From assembly GCF_030411955.1 (NCBI RefSeq), contig NZ_JASNRA010000004.1:166096-230095 (forward strand): a DNA stretch of 64,000 bases, given 5' to 3'. The notes under the pieces are model-generated. The model searched no databases and had not been told where the DNA came from. It saw only the letters and a list, made by a program, of their open reading frames with translations. Below, in pieces: positions 7,787 through 18,337 of this stretch; the first letter of the stretch is position 1, and every line of letters starts with the position of its first letter. The stretch is from Massilia sp. YIM B02443 (lineage in GTDB: Bacteria > Pseudomonadota > Gammaproteobacteria > Burkholderiales > Burkholderiaceae_D). The translations under genes and the position numbers were made by a program.

Positions 7787-8686
7787 TCAAGCGGCATCTG
7801 GTGCGGCGGCGATGGCATGGTTCGACATGCGTTCGATCGCCTGGCACAGCGCCGAGTGATCGAGCTGCGCCATGCCGTGCGCGGCGCAGGAATTCATCAG
7901 CTCCTGCGCGGCAGCGGTGTTCGGCAGCGAGATACCGAGGCTCTTCGCGCCCTGCAGCGCCAGGTTCAGGTCCTTCTGGTGCAGCTCGATCCGGAAGCCC
8001 GGTGCGAAGGTGCGCTTGACCATGCGCTCGCCGTGCACTTCCAGGATGCGCGAGGCGGCAAAACCGCCCATCAGCGCCTGCCGTACCCGGGCCGGGTCGG
8101 CGCCGGCCTTGGAGGCGAACAGCAGCGCTTCCGCCACCGCCTGGATGTTCAGTGCGACGATGATCTGGTTGGCCACCTTGGTGGTCTGGCCGTCGCCGTT
8201 GCCGCCCACCAGCGTGATGTTCTTGCCCATCAGCTCGAACAGCGGCCTGACCCGGTCGAACGCCTCTTGCGCACCGCCCACCATGATGGTGAGCGAGGCG
8301 GCGCGCGCGCCCACTTCGCCGCCCGACACCGGCGCGTCGAGGTAGTCGCACTGGCGTTTGTTGATCTTCTTCGCGAACTCCTTGGTCGCCATCGGCGAGA
8401 TCGAACTCATGTCGACCACGATCTTGCCGGGCGTGAGCCCGGCGGCCACGCCGTCGGCGCCGAACAGCACTTCTTCCACCTGCGGGGTGTCGGGCACCAT
8501 CACGATGACGACGTCGGCGCGTTTGGCCACCTCGGTGGCATTGGTGCAGACGGTGGCGCCGGCTTCGACCAGCGCCAGCGGCGGATTTTTCACATCGTGC
8601 AGGTGCAGCTTGCAGCCGCCCGCCTGCAGATTGGCGGCCATGGGGCCGCCCATGATGCCCAGGCCAATGAATCCTACTTTCGTCAT
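7787..8686 (-). CDS. glxR: 2-hydroxy-3-oxopropionate (tartronate semialdehyde) reductase
   Basis: 299 residues, beta-hydroxyacid dehydrogenase family. It reduces tartronate semialdehyde to D-glycerate with NAD(P)H. The Rossmann motif GFIGLGIMGGPM is at the N-terminus, the substrate-binding DAPVSGGEVGA at 118-128, and the catalytic lysine K170 in GQTTKVANQ. Length is typical. It lies downstream of hyi in the gcl operon, completing glyoxylate to glycerate. GGAGA precedes the ATG. Confidence 0.92.
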   Translation of the reverse strand: MTKVGFIGLGIMGGPMAANLQAGGCKLHLHDVKNPPLALVEAGATVCTNATEVAKRADVVIVMVPDTPQVEEVLFGADGVAAGLTPGKIVVDMSSISPMATKEFAKKINKRQCDYLDAPVSGGEVGARAASLTIMVGGAQEAFDRVRPLFELMGKNITLVGGNGDGQTTKVANQIIVALNIQAVAEALLFASKAGADPARVRQALMGGFAASRILEVHGERMVKRTFAPGFRIELHQKDLNLALQGAKSLGISLPNTAAAQELMNSCAAHGMAQLDHSALCQAIERMSNHAIAAAPDAA

Positions 8687-8746
8687 GATCGTCTCCAGGT
8701 GTGAGTGATTGCGCAGCGCTATACGAACCGTGCCTGCATGCCGGAC

Positions 8747-9526
8747 CTACAGGCCGTGTTCCGCGATCCAGCCCAGCCCCTGCCCGGTGCCGGCCTGCGG
8801 CTTGTATTCGCAGCCGACCCAGCCGGTGTAGCCGATCTCGTCGAGCATGCCGAGCAGGTAGCGGTAATTGATCTCGCCCGTGCCCGGCTCGCCGCGGCCC
8901 GGATTGTCGGCCAGCTGGACGTGGCCGATCAGCCTGAGGTTGGCCTTGATCGTCGCCGCCAGTTCGCCTTCCATGCGCTGCATGTGATAGATGTCGTACT
9001 GCAGGAACAGATTGTCCGAGCCGGTCTCGCCAATGATGTCCAGCGCCTGGCGCGTCCCGCGCAGGAAGAAGCCGGGGATGTCGAAGGTGTTGATCGGCTC
9101 GACCAGCAGGCGGATGTCCTCGCGCTTCAAGCGGTCGGCGGCGAACTTCAGGTTCGACACCAGGGTGGAACGCGCCTCGCCGGGCGTGACGCCTTGCGGC
9201 ACGATGCCGGCCAGGCAGTTGAGCTGCTTGACGCCGAGCGCCCTGGCATAGTCGATCGCCTTGCCGACGCCGTCCTGGAATTCGGTCTCGCGCCCGGGAT
9301 GGCAGGCGATGCCGCGCTCGCCGCCGGCCCAGTCGCCGGCCGGCAGGTTGTGCAGCACCAGCTTGAGGCGCCACGCGTCGAGCCGGTCGGCGATTTCTTC
9401 TGCTCGGTGCGCATACGGGAACAGGAATTCGACGCCGCGAAAGCCGGCACGGGCGGCGTGGCCGAAGCGGTCGAGGAAGTCGACCTCGTTGAACAGCATG
9501 GTCAGGTTGGCGGCAAGCTTGGTCAT
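8747..9526 (-). CDS. hyi: Hydroxypyruvate isomerase
   Basis: 259 residues, a TIM-barrel of the xylose-isomerase-like superfamily that interconverts hydroxypyruvate and tartronate semialdehyde. The protein begins MTKLAANLTMLFNE, a start typical of the family, and ends GWIAEHGL. I chose the ATG at 9526 because AGGAG lies 6 nt upstream and the spacing to the gcl stop is 14 nt. A GTG at 9544 would overlap the gcl stop and add six residues. It lies between gcl and glxR, the usual order. Confidence 0.92.
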   Translation of the reverse strand: MTKLAANLTMLFNEVDFLDRFGHAARAGFRGVEFLFPYAHRAEEIADRLDAWRLKLVLHNLPAGDWAGGERGIACHPGRETEFQDGVGKAIDYARALGVKQLNCLAGIVPQGVTPGEARSTLVSNLKFAADRLKREDIRLLVEPINTFDIPGFFLRGTRQALDIIGETGSDNLFLQYDIYHMQRMEGELAATIKANLRLIGHVQLADNPGRGEPGTGEINYRYLLGMLDEIGYTGWVGCEYKPQAGTGQGLGWIAEHGL

Positions 9527-9540
9527 GGCGGCTCCTTTTG

Positions 9541-11283
<1,743 letters not shown>

Positions 11284-11407
11284 TACCTGCCTCCAGGTTC
11301 ACGAAGAGTCAACGCACGATGACCCTTATGCTAGAGCGTCGCAGCAGACCTGATAAGACCACAAAAAGTAGGTGTATTCGATCTCTCAGGTATGGAATAC
11401 TGCAGAC

Positions 11408-12370
11408 ATGGACAAGCTCAAACAGATGTGCGCCTTCGTGGACGCGGTCGACAAGGGCAGCCTGGCGCGCGCCGCGCTGGGCCAGAACGTCACGCCGGTG
11501 ATGCTGGGTCGACGCATCGATGCGCTGGAACGGCGCCTCGGCGTCAAGCTGCTGCACCGGACCACGCGCCACCTGACGCTGACCGAGTCGGGGGCGCTAT
11601 TCCTCGAGCATTGCCGCAAGCTGCTGGCCGACATGGAGATAGCCGAGACCATCGTCTCCGAAGTGCGCGACCAGGCCAGCGGCCACCTGATCGTGTCGGC
11701 GCCGGCGGCGTTCGGACGGCTGCACGTGGCGCCGCACGCCCCGGCTTTTCTGGCGGCCAATCCGAAAGTGCAGATCTCGTTCAACCTCACCGACCACGTG
11801 GTCGACCTGGTGCGCGAAGGCTATGAGCTGGGGATCAGGATCGGCGGCGTGCTCGATCCGAACTTCGTCGCGGTGCGGCTGGCCACCAACCGGCGCGTGG
11901 TGTGCGGCACCCCGGACTACTTCGCGCGCTGCGGTGTGCCGCGCACGCTCGACGAGCTGGCGCAGCACAACTGCCTGGCCTTCAACCTGCAGGGCGGGCA
12001 GCAGCGCGGCTGGTACTTCCAGAAGGACGGCAAGCCGGTGACGGTCAAGGTCAACGGCAACCTCGATTGCAACGACGGCGAACTGCTGCACCGCTGGGCG
12101 GGCGAAGGACTGGGGCTGGCCTGGCGCTCGACCTGGGAGATCCAGGCGCAACTGGCGGCCGGCGAACTGGTGACGGTGCTCGACGAATATGCGCTGCCGG
12201 ACTACGACATCATGGCGGTCTACATGCAGCAGCGCCACCTGCCGGCGCGGGTGCGGCGCTTCATCGACACGCTGAAGGCGGTGTACGCCGCGCCGGGGTA
12301 CTGGACACGGCCAGTAGCGGCACGGCCAGTAGCGGCACGGCCTGTAACGGCACGGCCGGTCGTGCGCTAG
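11408..12370 (+). CDS. LysR-family regulator divergent from gcl
   Basis: 320 residues from the ATG at 11408 (MDKLKQMCAFVDAVDKGSLA); an upstream start at 11372 would add 12 atypical residues. The N-terminal HTH (ARAALGQNVTPVMLGRRI) is followed by a substrate-binding domain of the group with RIGG and LQGG motifs. The C-terminus carries an Arg-Pro-Val-Ala repeat encoded by a 15-bp tandem repeat and looks disordered. Position suggests it regulates the gcl operon. It is convergent with frc, with two bases between their stop codons. Confidence 0.88.
   Translation: MDKLKQMCAFVDAVDKGSLARAALGQNVTPVMLGRRIDALERRLGVKLLHRTTRHLTLTESGALFLEHCRKLLADMEIAETIVSEVRDQASGHLIVSAPAAFGRLHVAPHAPAFLAANPKVQISFNLTDHVVDLVREGYELGIRIGGVLDPNFVAVRLATNRRVVCGTPDYFARCGVPRTLDELAQHNCLAFNLQGGQQRGWYFQKDGKPVTVKVNGNLDCNDGELLHRWAGEGLGLAWRSTWEIQAQLAAGELVTVLDEYALPDYDIMAVYMQQRHLPARVRRFIDTLKAVYAAPGYWTRPVAARPVAARPVTARPVVR
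12306..12360. repeat. 15-bp tandem repeat inside the LysR 3' end
   Basis: About 3.7 units of CACGGCCAGTAGCGG (12306, 12321, 12336, 12351). The first two are identical and the later ones degenerate. In frame it encodes repeats of the type TRPVA/ARPVA at the extreme C-terminus. The multiple of three keeps the frame open on unit gain or loss. Confidence 0.85.
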
Positions 12371-12372
12371 AT

Positions 12373-13620
12373 CTAGATGACCCGCTCTTCGCGCAGCAGC
12401 GCGATCTGCTCGCGCGAGTAGCCCAGGTCGGCCAGCACTTCATCGGTGTGCTCGCCCAGCAGCGGCGAGCGGCGCACCTCGGTCGGGCTGTCGGACAGCT
12501 TGATCGGGTTGCCCACGCTGAGATACGGCCCGCGCTCGGGATGATCGACTTCGACGATGGTGCCGGTGGCGCGCAGCGACGGCTCCTCGGCGATTTCCTT
12601 CATCGACAGGATCGGACCGCACGGGATGTCGTATTTGTTCAGGATATCCATCGCCTCGAACTTGGTCAGCGTGGTGCTCCATTCCTCGACCGTGGCGAAG
12701 ATCGACATCAGGCGCGGCAGGCGCGCCTTCGGCGTTGCATACTCCGGGTCGGTAATCCACTCCTCGCGCCCGATCAGCTTGCAGACCGACGGCCATACCT
12801 GGGCCTGGGCGATGAAGTAGATATAGGCGTTGGGATCATTCTCCCAGCCCTTGCACTTGAGGATCCAGCCGGGTTGGCCGCCGCCGAAAGCATTGCCGGC
12901 GCGGGGCACGGATTCGCCGAACTGGCCGCCCGCGAACTGCGGATATTCTTCCATCACGCCATTGCGCTCGAGCCGCTGCTGGTCGCGCAGCTTGACCCGG
13001 CACAGGTTCAGCACGGCGTCCTGCATCGAGGTCAGCACCTTCTGGCCGCGCCCCGTGGTGTTGCGCTGGTACAGGGCGGTGACGATGCCCAGCGCCAGGT
13101 GCAGGCCGCTGCCGCTGTCGCCGATCTGGGCCCCGCTGACCAGCGGCGGGCCATCGTCGAAGCCGGTGGTGGCGGCCGCGCCGCCGGTGCACTGGGCCAC
13201 GTTTTCATACACCTTGCAGTGCTCGTAGGGGCCGGGGCCGAAGCCCTTGACCGAGGCCACGATCATGCGCGGATTGAGTTCCTGGATCCGTTCCCAGCTG
13301 AAGCCCATGCGGTCCAACGCGCCGGGTGCGAAATTTTCCACCAGCACGTCGCATTGCTTGATCAGGGTCTCCAGCACTTCCTTGCCGGCCGGCCGCTTGG
13401 CGTCGAGCGTCATCGAGCGCTTGTTATGGTTGAGCATGGTGAAGTACAGGCTGTCCACGCCGGCGATGTCGCGCAGCTGGCCGCGCGTCGCATCGCCCTC
13501 GCCGGCGCGCTCGACCTTGATGACGTCGGCGCCGAACCAGGCCAATAGCTGGGTACAGGTGGGTCCGGACTGGACATGGGTGAAATCGAGAATGCGAACG
13601 CCTTCCAACGCCTTGCCCAT
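12373..13620 (-). CDS. frc: Formyl-CoA:oxalate CoA-transferase
   Basis: 415 residues, class III CoA-transferase. It moves CoA from formyl-CoA to oxalate, giving oxalyl-CoA for Oxc. Q17 (in HVQSGP) and catalytic D168 (QIGDSGSG, equal to D169 of characterised Frc) are present, and a glycine loop GGGQPG lies near 258. Position 48 is Gln, as in the E. coli enzyme. The start at 13620 (MGKALEGV) has GGAGGA upstream; a longer frame from 13686 is unlikely. It is separated from oxlT by a terminator, so it has its own promoter, which carries the FNR-like box. Confidence 0.95.
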   Translation of the reverse strand: MGKALEGVRILDFTHVQSGPTCTQLLAWFGADVIKVERAGEGDATRGQLRDIAGVDSLYFTMLNHNKRSMTLDAKRPAGKEVLETLIKQCDVLVENFAPGALDRMGFSWERIQELNPRMIVASVKGFGPGPYEHCKVYENVAQCTGGAAATTGFDDGPPLVSGAQIGDSGSGLHLALGIVTALYQRNTTGRGQKVLTSMQDAVLNLCRVKLRDQQRLERNGVMEEYPQFAGGQFGESVPRAGNAFGGGQPGWILKCKGWENDPNAYIYFIAQAQVWPSVCKLIGREEWITDPEYATPKARLPRLMSIFATVEEWSTTLTKFEAMDILNKYDIPCGPILSMKEIAEEPSLRATGTIVEVDHPERGPYLSVGNPIKLSDSPTEVRRSPLLGEHTDEVLADLGYSREQIALLREERVI

Positions 13621-13719
13621 ACCAGTTTCCTCCGAAGATTGAACTCTAGGTGATTGAATTCTGCGCTCAGCCATACCTGCGTGCAAGCCCTACCCGCGTG
13701 GCATCAAACTCATCGACTC

Positions 13720-13762
13720 ATCATAGCGGCGTGGGTCCGGCGCTCTCAATGACCGAAGTCAA
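13720..13762 (-). promoter_or_regulatory. frc promoter with FNR-like box
   Basis: Read on the minus strand, TTGACTTCGGTCAT (13762-13749) is followed by TGAGA, exactly as at oxc. A -10 TATGAT (13725-13720) begins 30.5 bp from the box centre, the same distance as at oxc. The inferred start at about 13713 leaves a 93-nt leader to frc. The shared pattern is TTGACNNNNGTCAWTGAGA. Confidence 0.6.
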
Positions 13763-13798
13763 GATTTAATGATCGGTGTTTTCGTTCAGTGAAGGCAT

Positions 13799-13827
13799 AA
13801 AAAAACGGGCTTCCGAAGAAGCCCGTT
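13799..13827 (-). terminator. Intrinsic terminator after oxlT
   Basis: On the minus strand a 10-bp perfect stem (AACGGGCTTC and its complement) closed by a TTCG tetraloop, followed by seven T residues, 32 bp after the oxlT stop. It separates oxlT from frc. Confidence 0.92.
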
Positions 13828-13858
13828 CTTTCGCCAGCCTGGGCCGGCGCGAACGCCG

Positions 13859-15184
13859 TCACGCAGGCAGCGCACCTCCCTGGGCCACCGCGCTTTCTTT
13901 CGCGTACAGGCTCTTCGAGTAGGTGACGTGATTGCGCAGCACGGGCCGCAGCACCGTGATCGCCAGCAGCGCCGCGGTCAGGTCCATGATGGCGACGGTG
14001 TAGAGGACGGTCGACCAGGTGCCGGTCGCCTCCATCATCAGGTTGCCGACCGGGACGAACAGCGCGCCGATCCCCTTCGCGGTGTACAGCACGCCGTAGA
14101 TCTTGCCGATGTGCCTGGTACCGAAGGCGTCGCCGGCCAGGGCCGAGAACAGCGAGTACACTTCGCCCCACGCCAGGAACACGACGCCGGACAGGATCAG
14201 GAAGGCATACGGATTGCTGCCGAAGTAGCCGAGCGCGATGATGCCGCAGCCTTCCAGCGTGAAGGCGATGACCATGGTCTTCTCGCGCCCGATGTGGTCC
14301 GATATCCAGCCGAACAGCGGTCGCGAGATGCCGTTCATGATACGGTCGAGCATCAGGGCCAGCGGCAGGGCCGCCATCACGAAGAAGTGCAGGTCGACCT
14401 GGAATTCCTTCACGCCCAGATCCTTGGCGATCACGCCCAGCTGCGCCACCGCCATCATGCCGCCGGTGACCACCAGCACGAACATCACCAGCATCAGCCA
14501 GAACAGCTTGGTGCTCAGCGCTTCCTTGAGAGTGTAGTCGTGCGTGGTCTGCATCAGCTTGCTCGACTTCCTGACCTCGCTCGAACCCGGCGAGCGCAGG
14601 AACCAGGCGGCGACAAAGGCGAGCGAGCCCTGCAGGATGCCGAAGAACAGGAAGGTTTGCTGGAAGCCCGACGACTCGATCATGGCCGCGATCGGCAGGA
14701 TGGTCGCGGCCGAACCGGCGCCATAACCACCGGCCGTGAGGCCGACGGCCAGGCCGCGGCGATCCGGGAACCACTTGATCGCGTTGTTGATGCAGGTGGC
14801 GTAGATCGAGCCGACGCCGATGCCGCCGACGGCCGCGCCGACATAGAAGCCGGCCAGCGTGGTGGCCTGCGAATTGATGATCCAGGCCAGGCCGATGAAG
14901 ACTGCGCCGAAGGCGACCATCATGCGCGGGCCGAACTTGTCGATGAAGTAGCCTTCGAGCGGTGCGAGCCAGGTCTGGACGATGACGAACAGCGTGAAGG
15001 CGACCTGGATGCTGGCGCGCGACCAGCCATAGGTTTCCTCGATCTCGGGCACGAACAAGGTCCACGCATACTGGATATTCGCGGTGGCGATCATGCAGAT
15101 GACGCCGACGGCAAGCTGTATCCAGCGTGTGCTGTCGGAGACCGGTTGAGGTGGGCGAAGCGCCGCTGCCGATGAAGTAGTCAT
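13859..15184 (-). CDS. oxlT: Oxalate/formate antiporter, MFS family
   Basis: 441 residues with about 12 membrane segments. It exchanges external oxalate for internal formate. The two functional basic residues of OxlT have counterparts: R288 in NGISRP (R272) and K370 in YTAKG (K355). A DKFGPR loop follows helix 2 in the first half. Ribosome site AGGGGAG lies 6 nt before the ATG. It is monocistronic by the terminator downstream. Together with frc and oxc it gives a complete oxalate-to-formate system. Confidence 0.93.
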   Translation of the reverse strand: MTTSSAAALRPPQPVSDSTRWIQLAVGVICMIATANIQYAWTLFVPEIEETYGWSRASIQVAFTLFVIVQTWLAPLEGYFIDKFGPRMMVAFGAVFIGLAWIINSQATTLAGFYVGAAVGGIGVGSIYATCINNAIKWFPDRRGLAVGLTAGGYGAGSAATILPIAAMIESSGFQQTFLFFGILQGSLAFVAAWFLRSPGSSEVRKSSKLMQTTHDYTLKEALSTKLFWLMLVMFVLVVTGGMMAVAQLGVIAKDLGVKEFQVDLHFFVMAALPLALMLDRIMNGISRPLFGWISDHIGREKTMVIAFTLEGCGIIALGYFGSNPYAFLILSGVVFLAWGEVYSLFSALAGDAFGTRHIGKIYGVLYTAKGIGALFVPVGNLMMEATGTWSTVLYTVAIMDLTAALLAITVLRPVLRNHVTYSKSLYAKESAVAQGGALPA

Positions 15185-15856
15185 TTGGCGCTCCCCTGAT
15201 CGGTGTGGTCTCTTCCTTCGGAATATGCTGACGGATATGCGGGTGGCTGTGCCCCCGGCTTGGCTATGGTTTCCAGCATTTCATGTCTCCATTATTATGG
15301 TGTGATGGTCATGCTTCACGTCGAGCCTCGGTCTTTTTCCCTGGACTCGCGTTCCAACCCCTACGCCGTTTTTCACTACATTTCTCACTACACGGTTAAA
15401 GCAGCAGTACCGAACGCAGCGTCAGGATGCTGATGGCGGCAGGATTGCCCGCCCGGCGTAACAGCCTTTGACGACGGCGTTCTCTTGATCGTGAATGTCC
15501 GCTGTTGCCGCTCTCCTCATATCGCAAGTTAATGTCTTCGACGACCGCAAACTCCAATTGCGTTCCCCCCTTTCACCCCTGGCGCCGGAGTTGGCGATGC
15601 CGCATCGCGCGGTTTGGAAAACGGTGAAAGTGAGGTGATGTTGCTGGAGCCGATTTTGAGAATCATTGACCGCGGTTATGTTTCAACTATTTTTTTCGGT
15701 CGCTGGCCGGCGGCTTTGACGCGGCAAACGCCAGCCGCGCTGACGCGAAAGCGCCATGCCTATGCAGGCTGGTTCTTGTAGCCGAGGATTTCGCGCGAAC
15801 GCACGATGCGACGACATGCTGGCGCGGGTGCTGCAGCCGGGTAAGCGGCGAATGGA
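15185..15856. other. Gene-poor interval upstream of oxlT
   Basis: About 670 bp with lower GC than its surroundings. Open frames here (for example 15203-15433 on the plus strand) have neither ribosome sites nor protein-like composition. It must hold the oxlT promoter, but I see no good copy of the oxc/frc box at the right place. A one-mismatch box-like sequence at 15666-15679 is too far away. Confidence 0.6.
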
Positions 15857-16621
15857 TTAATCTCCGCCGCCGCCACCGCAGCCACCGCCGCACCCACCAC
15901 CGTCGCCACCGCCGCTGCCGCCATCCGAGTCTGCCCCGCCGCCATCCAGGTCGGCGCCGCCGTCCACCAGCATGGCATGCCCATGGCCCGCGCCCAGGTG
16001 CCTGCCGAGGGCCTGCTCGTACATCATCTGGCTGATGAACCCCGCCGCCAGCAAGGCGCGCAAGCTCAATGCCGGATGGGTGGCGCCGTCATACCGGTAG
16101 CGTCCCTCGGCATTGAGGCGGGCATAGTCGATGTTGAAGCCGCGTTGGCGGTAGGCGTGACCGAGCGGCATGCGCAGTCTGGAATCGAGTTCGAACAGGC
16201 GCGGCAGTCGCGCGGCATGGGCCGGGATGCCGTCGCTGTGACGGCAGGCGACCAGCGTGCGCGGCAGCGCCAGGGCGTCGAGCGCCTCCTGCGGCAGATG
16301 CGCTACCGGCGCCTGGAAATGACGCCGGCAAAAGCGCGCCAGATCGTCCTCGTCCCAGCGCAGCCAGGCATGCCACACCGAGTCCGCCGCCAGCGAAGGC
16401 AGCGCGTAAGAGGTATGCGCCGTCTGCGCGATCTCGAAGAAATTCATCAGCCCTTCGGCGGCGCGGATGAAAAACAGGTCGCTGAGCGGAATGCCCGGGA
16501 ATTCGAGCGGTGCGTGCCTGAACCAGGCGGCGCGCAGCTCCGGCGCCATGTCCCCGAGCTGGCTCCGGTAGCGCGAACGGCGCCGATGGAGCGATGCGCG
16601 CAACAGGTCGATCGGTTTCAT
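15857..16621 (-). CDS. GRDP-like (glycine-rich domain-containing) protein
   Basis: 254 residues from the ATG at 16621 (MKPIDLLRASL), with GGAG upstream; a longer frame from 16705 lacks support. The central segment SVWHAWLRWDEDDLARFCRRHF resembles the WHxFI...Y..FC..HF signature of glycine-rich domain-containing protein-like (DUF1399) proteins. The last 40 or so residues are almost only Gly, Asp and Cys (GGGDGGGCGGGCGGGGGD). There is no membrane segment. Function is unknown. It is divergent from the rstA-like gene. Confidence 0.7.
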   Translation of the reverse strand: MKPIDLLRASLHRRRSRYRSQLGDMAPELRAAWFRHAPLEFPGIPLSDLFFIRAAEGLMNFFEIAQTAHTSYALPSLAADSVWHAWLRWDEDDLARFCRRHFQAPVAHLPQEALDALALPRTLVACRHSDGIPAHAARLPRLFELDSRLRMPLGHAYRQRGFNIDYARLNAEGRYRYDGATHPALSLRALLAAGFISQMMYEQALGRHLGAGHGHAMLVDGGADLDGGGADSDGGSGGGDGGGCGGGCGGGGGD

Positions 16622-16818
16622 GGGAAGCTCCGTATGCATTCGACATGGACAGTGAGCCGAAACCGGCAGCGGGCGACGGGTTATCCCGGCACTGCCGAGT
16701 TCCACCCGCCATCATCGCCCTTATTTGTCCTCGAAATGTAATGAACTGTCACACAAACCCCAAGAATATGCTTTCCGGTCACTTGGTCTTATACAATGAC
16801 GGACGGAGGAGAAATTGC

Positions 16819-17505
16819 ATGTACCGAGTGATGTTGGTGGAAGACGATGCCCGACTGGCCGAGCTGGTCACGGAATACCTGTCCGGCTATGAGTTCGCCG
16901 TCGACGTGATCACGCGCGGCGACGTGGCGCTGGAGCGCTTCAAGGAACTCAATCCCGACGTCGTCGTCCTCGACCTGATGCTGCCCGGCCTGGACGGCAT
17001 GGTGGTGTGCCGCCAGATCCGCGAACTCTCGGACGTGCCGATCCTGATCCTGACCGCGCGCGAAGATTCCTACGACGAAGTCTCGGGCCTGGAACAGGGC
17101 GCCGACGATTTCGTCAACAAGCCGGTGCAGCCGCGCGTGCTGCTGGCGCGCCTGCGCGCCCTGCTGCGCCGCACCCAGGCCAAGACCGGCGTCGACGCCC
17201 GCGTGCTGCAGTTCGGCGCGCTGCGCATCGTGACCAGTGACCGCAGCGTGGTCTGGCGCGGCCAGCCGTGCGTGCTGTCGAATACCGAATACAAGCTGCT
17301 GCTGGTGCTGGCCGAGGCGGCCGGCCGCGTGCTGTCGCGCGACGCCCTGCTCAAAAAAATGCGCGGCATCGAGTTCGACGGCCTGGACCGCAGCATCGAC
17401 AACTGCATTTCCAAGCTGCGCCGCAAGTTCGACGACGCCGAGTCGGAAAAGATCAAGACGGTGTGGGGCGAAGGCTACCTGTTCTCGCCATCGGCCTGGA
17501 ACTGA
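16819..17505 (+). CDS. OmpR-family response regulator, RstA-like
   Basis: 228 residues. The receiver domain has an acidic pair ED at 8-9, the phospho-acceptor D52 in VVLDLMLPG, and the conserved lysine in NKPVQP. A winged-helix OmpR/PhoB output domain follows from about residue 130. The start at 16819 (MYRVMLVEDD) has GGAGGA 9 nt upstream. Overall character is closest to RstA. Its likely kinase (19527-20846) is 2 kb away, separated by two genes on the other strand, an unusual layout. TACAAT (16792-16797) is a plausible -10. Confidence 0.9.
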   Translation: MYRVMLVEDDARLAELVTEYLSGYEFAVDVITRGDVALERFKELNPDVVVLDLMLPGLDGMVVCRQIRELSDVPILILTAREDSYDEVSGLEQGADDFVNKPVQPRVLLARLRALLRRTQAKTGVDARVLQFGALRIVTSDRSVVWRGQPCVLSNTEYKLLLVLAEAAGRVLSRDALLKKMRGIEFDGLDRSIDNCISKLRRKFDDAESEKIKTVWGEGYLFSPSAWN

Positions 17506-17555
17506 GCACCGACCGCGGCAAGGTCGCGGTAACATCGCGCTACTCTGAGTGATGC

Positions 17556-17576
17556 GCGGCTTCCAGGCGAAGCCGC
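17556..17576. terminator. Hairpin between convergent genes
   Basis: Perfect 8-bp stem GCGGCTTC / GAAGCCGC with loop CAGGC between the 3' ends of the rstA-like gene and the 244-aa gene. There is no T tract on either side, so its role as a terminator is doubtful. Confidence 0.35.
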
Positions 17577-17602
17577 CGCACTGAAGGCCGCATTGAAGAC
17601 GA

Positions 17603-18337
17603 TTACTCGAACAGCGGCACGATCGCCAGCGGCGCGTTATACGTCACCAGCTGCGAGGTCACTCCCTGCGCCGCTCCCTGTGCATTGAAGCGATAGGTCA
17701 CGACCGGGAAGTCGTCATCGGCGTCGCCCGCGAACGCCGCGCCGCGCGCCACCGGCAACACCTGTTCGGTCCCGCCCGCGCGCACGCGCACCGCCGCTTC
17801 CGCCCCCTTCTTCGGAAACACCAGCCGCACCCCAGCACACTGGCGCGAACGCGCCGTGGCGTCGGTATGGCGCGCAAAGGCGAGCGCCTGTTCGCAGCCG
17901 GCGCGCAGCTCGGCCGCCTCGTAGGCGCCGTCGGCGCGCGGCGCCAGCGTCACCCGGGCGCGCAGCGCGAACGGGCCCAAAGCGCGGTTCGGCGCCAGCA
18001 CCGCGTTCTCGTCGTAGGCCGCCTTCAGCAGCGGCAGCGTGGCGCGGCCCGTGGCGTCGAGCGGCAAGGTGGTCTGCACGGTCTTGCCGTTCAGGACCAG
18101 GCCGGCGCCCTCGCCCAGCACGCCCTTCGCTTGCGGCTGCACCTGCAGATGGTTCTGCAGCAGGTGCTTGGGGCCGCCGTATTTTTCGAACAGCACCATC
18201 GCGCGGTAGGCGTCGCGATAGCTCACCCAAGCATCGGCACCGGCAGCTGCACCGGCGCGCGCCTGCGCCTGCGCCACGGCCGGAGCGGCCGCGATCAGCA
18301 GGGTCAGGCAAGCGCCGAGGTGTGCACGTCGCATCAT
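17603..18337 (-). CDS. Secreted hypothetical protein, 244 aa
   Basis: Begins MMRRAHLGACLTLLIAAAPAVAQAQA, a clear Sec signal peptide with an AQA cleavage site near residue 25, so it is probably periplasmic. The mature part contains AYRAMVLFEKYGGPKHLLQNH, a two-cysteine region (about 147 and 165) and a C-terminal FPVVTYRFN strand. I do not recognise a family with confidence. The ATG overlaps the mipA stop (TGATG), so it is translationally coupled to mipA and likely works with it at the envelope. Confidence 0.75.
   Translation of the reverse strand: MMRRAHLGACLTLLIAAAPAVAQAQARAGAAAGADAWVSYRDAYRAMVLFEKYGGPKHLLQNHLQVQPQAKGVLGEGAGLVLNGKTVQTTLPLDATGRATLPLLKAAYDENAVLAPNRALGPFALRARVTLAPRADGAYEAAELRAGCEQALAFARHTDATARSRQCAGVRLVFPKKGAEAAVRVRAGGTEQVLPVARGAAFAGDADDDFPVVTYRFNAQGAAQGVTSQLVTYNAPLAIVPLFE

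Noticed and set aside
6743-8704. 653-codon plus-strand frame over the HDAC-like and glxR genes
   Set aside because: Mirror of two genes with clear catalytic motifs on the other strand.
11284-11407. Search for the oxalate box in the gcl/LysR gap
   Set aside because: Only GTCAA...TGAC in the wrong half-site orientation is present; gcl is more likely under the LysR protein.
15203-15433. 76-codon frame upstream of oxlT
   Set aside because: No ribosome site, odd composition, and it overlaps the likely oxlT promoter.
15666-15679. TTGACCGCGGTTAT, one mismatch from the oxalate box
   Set aside because: 480 bp from oxlT, no -10 at the conserved distance on either strand.
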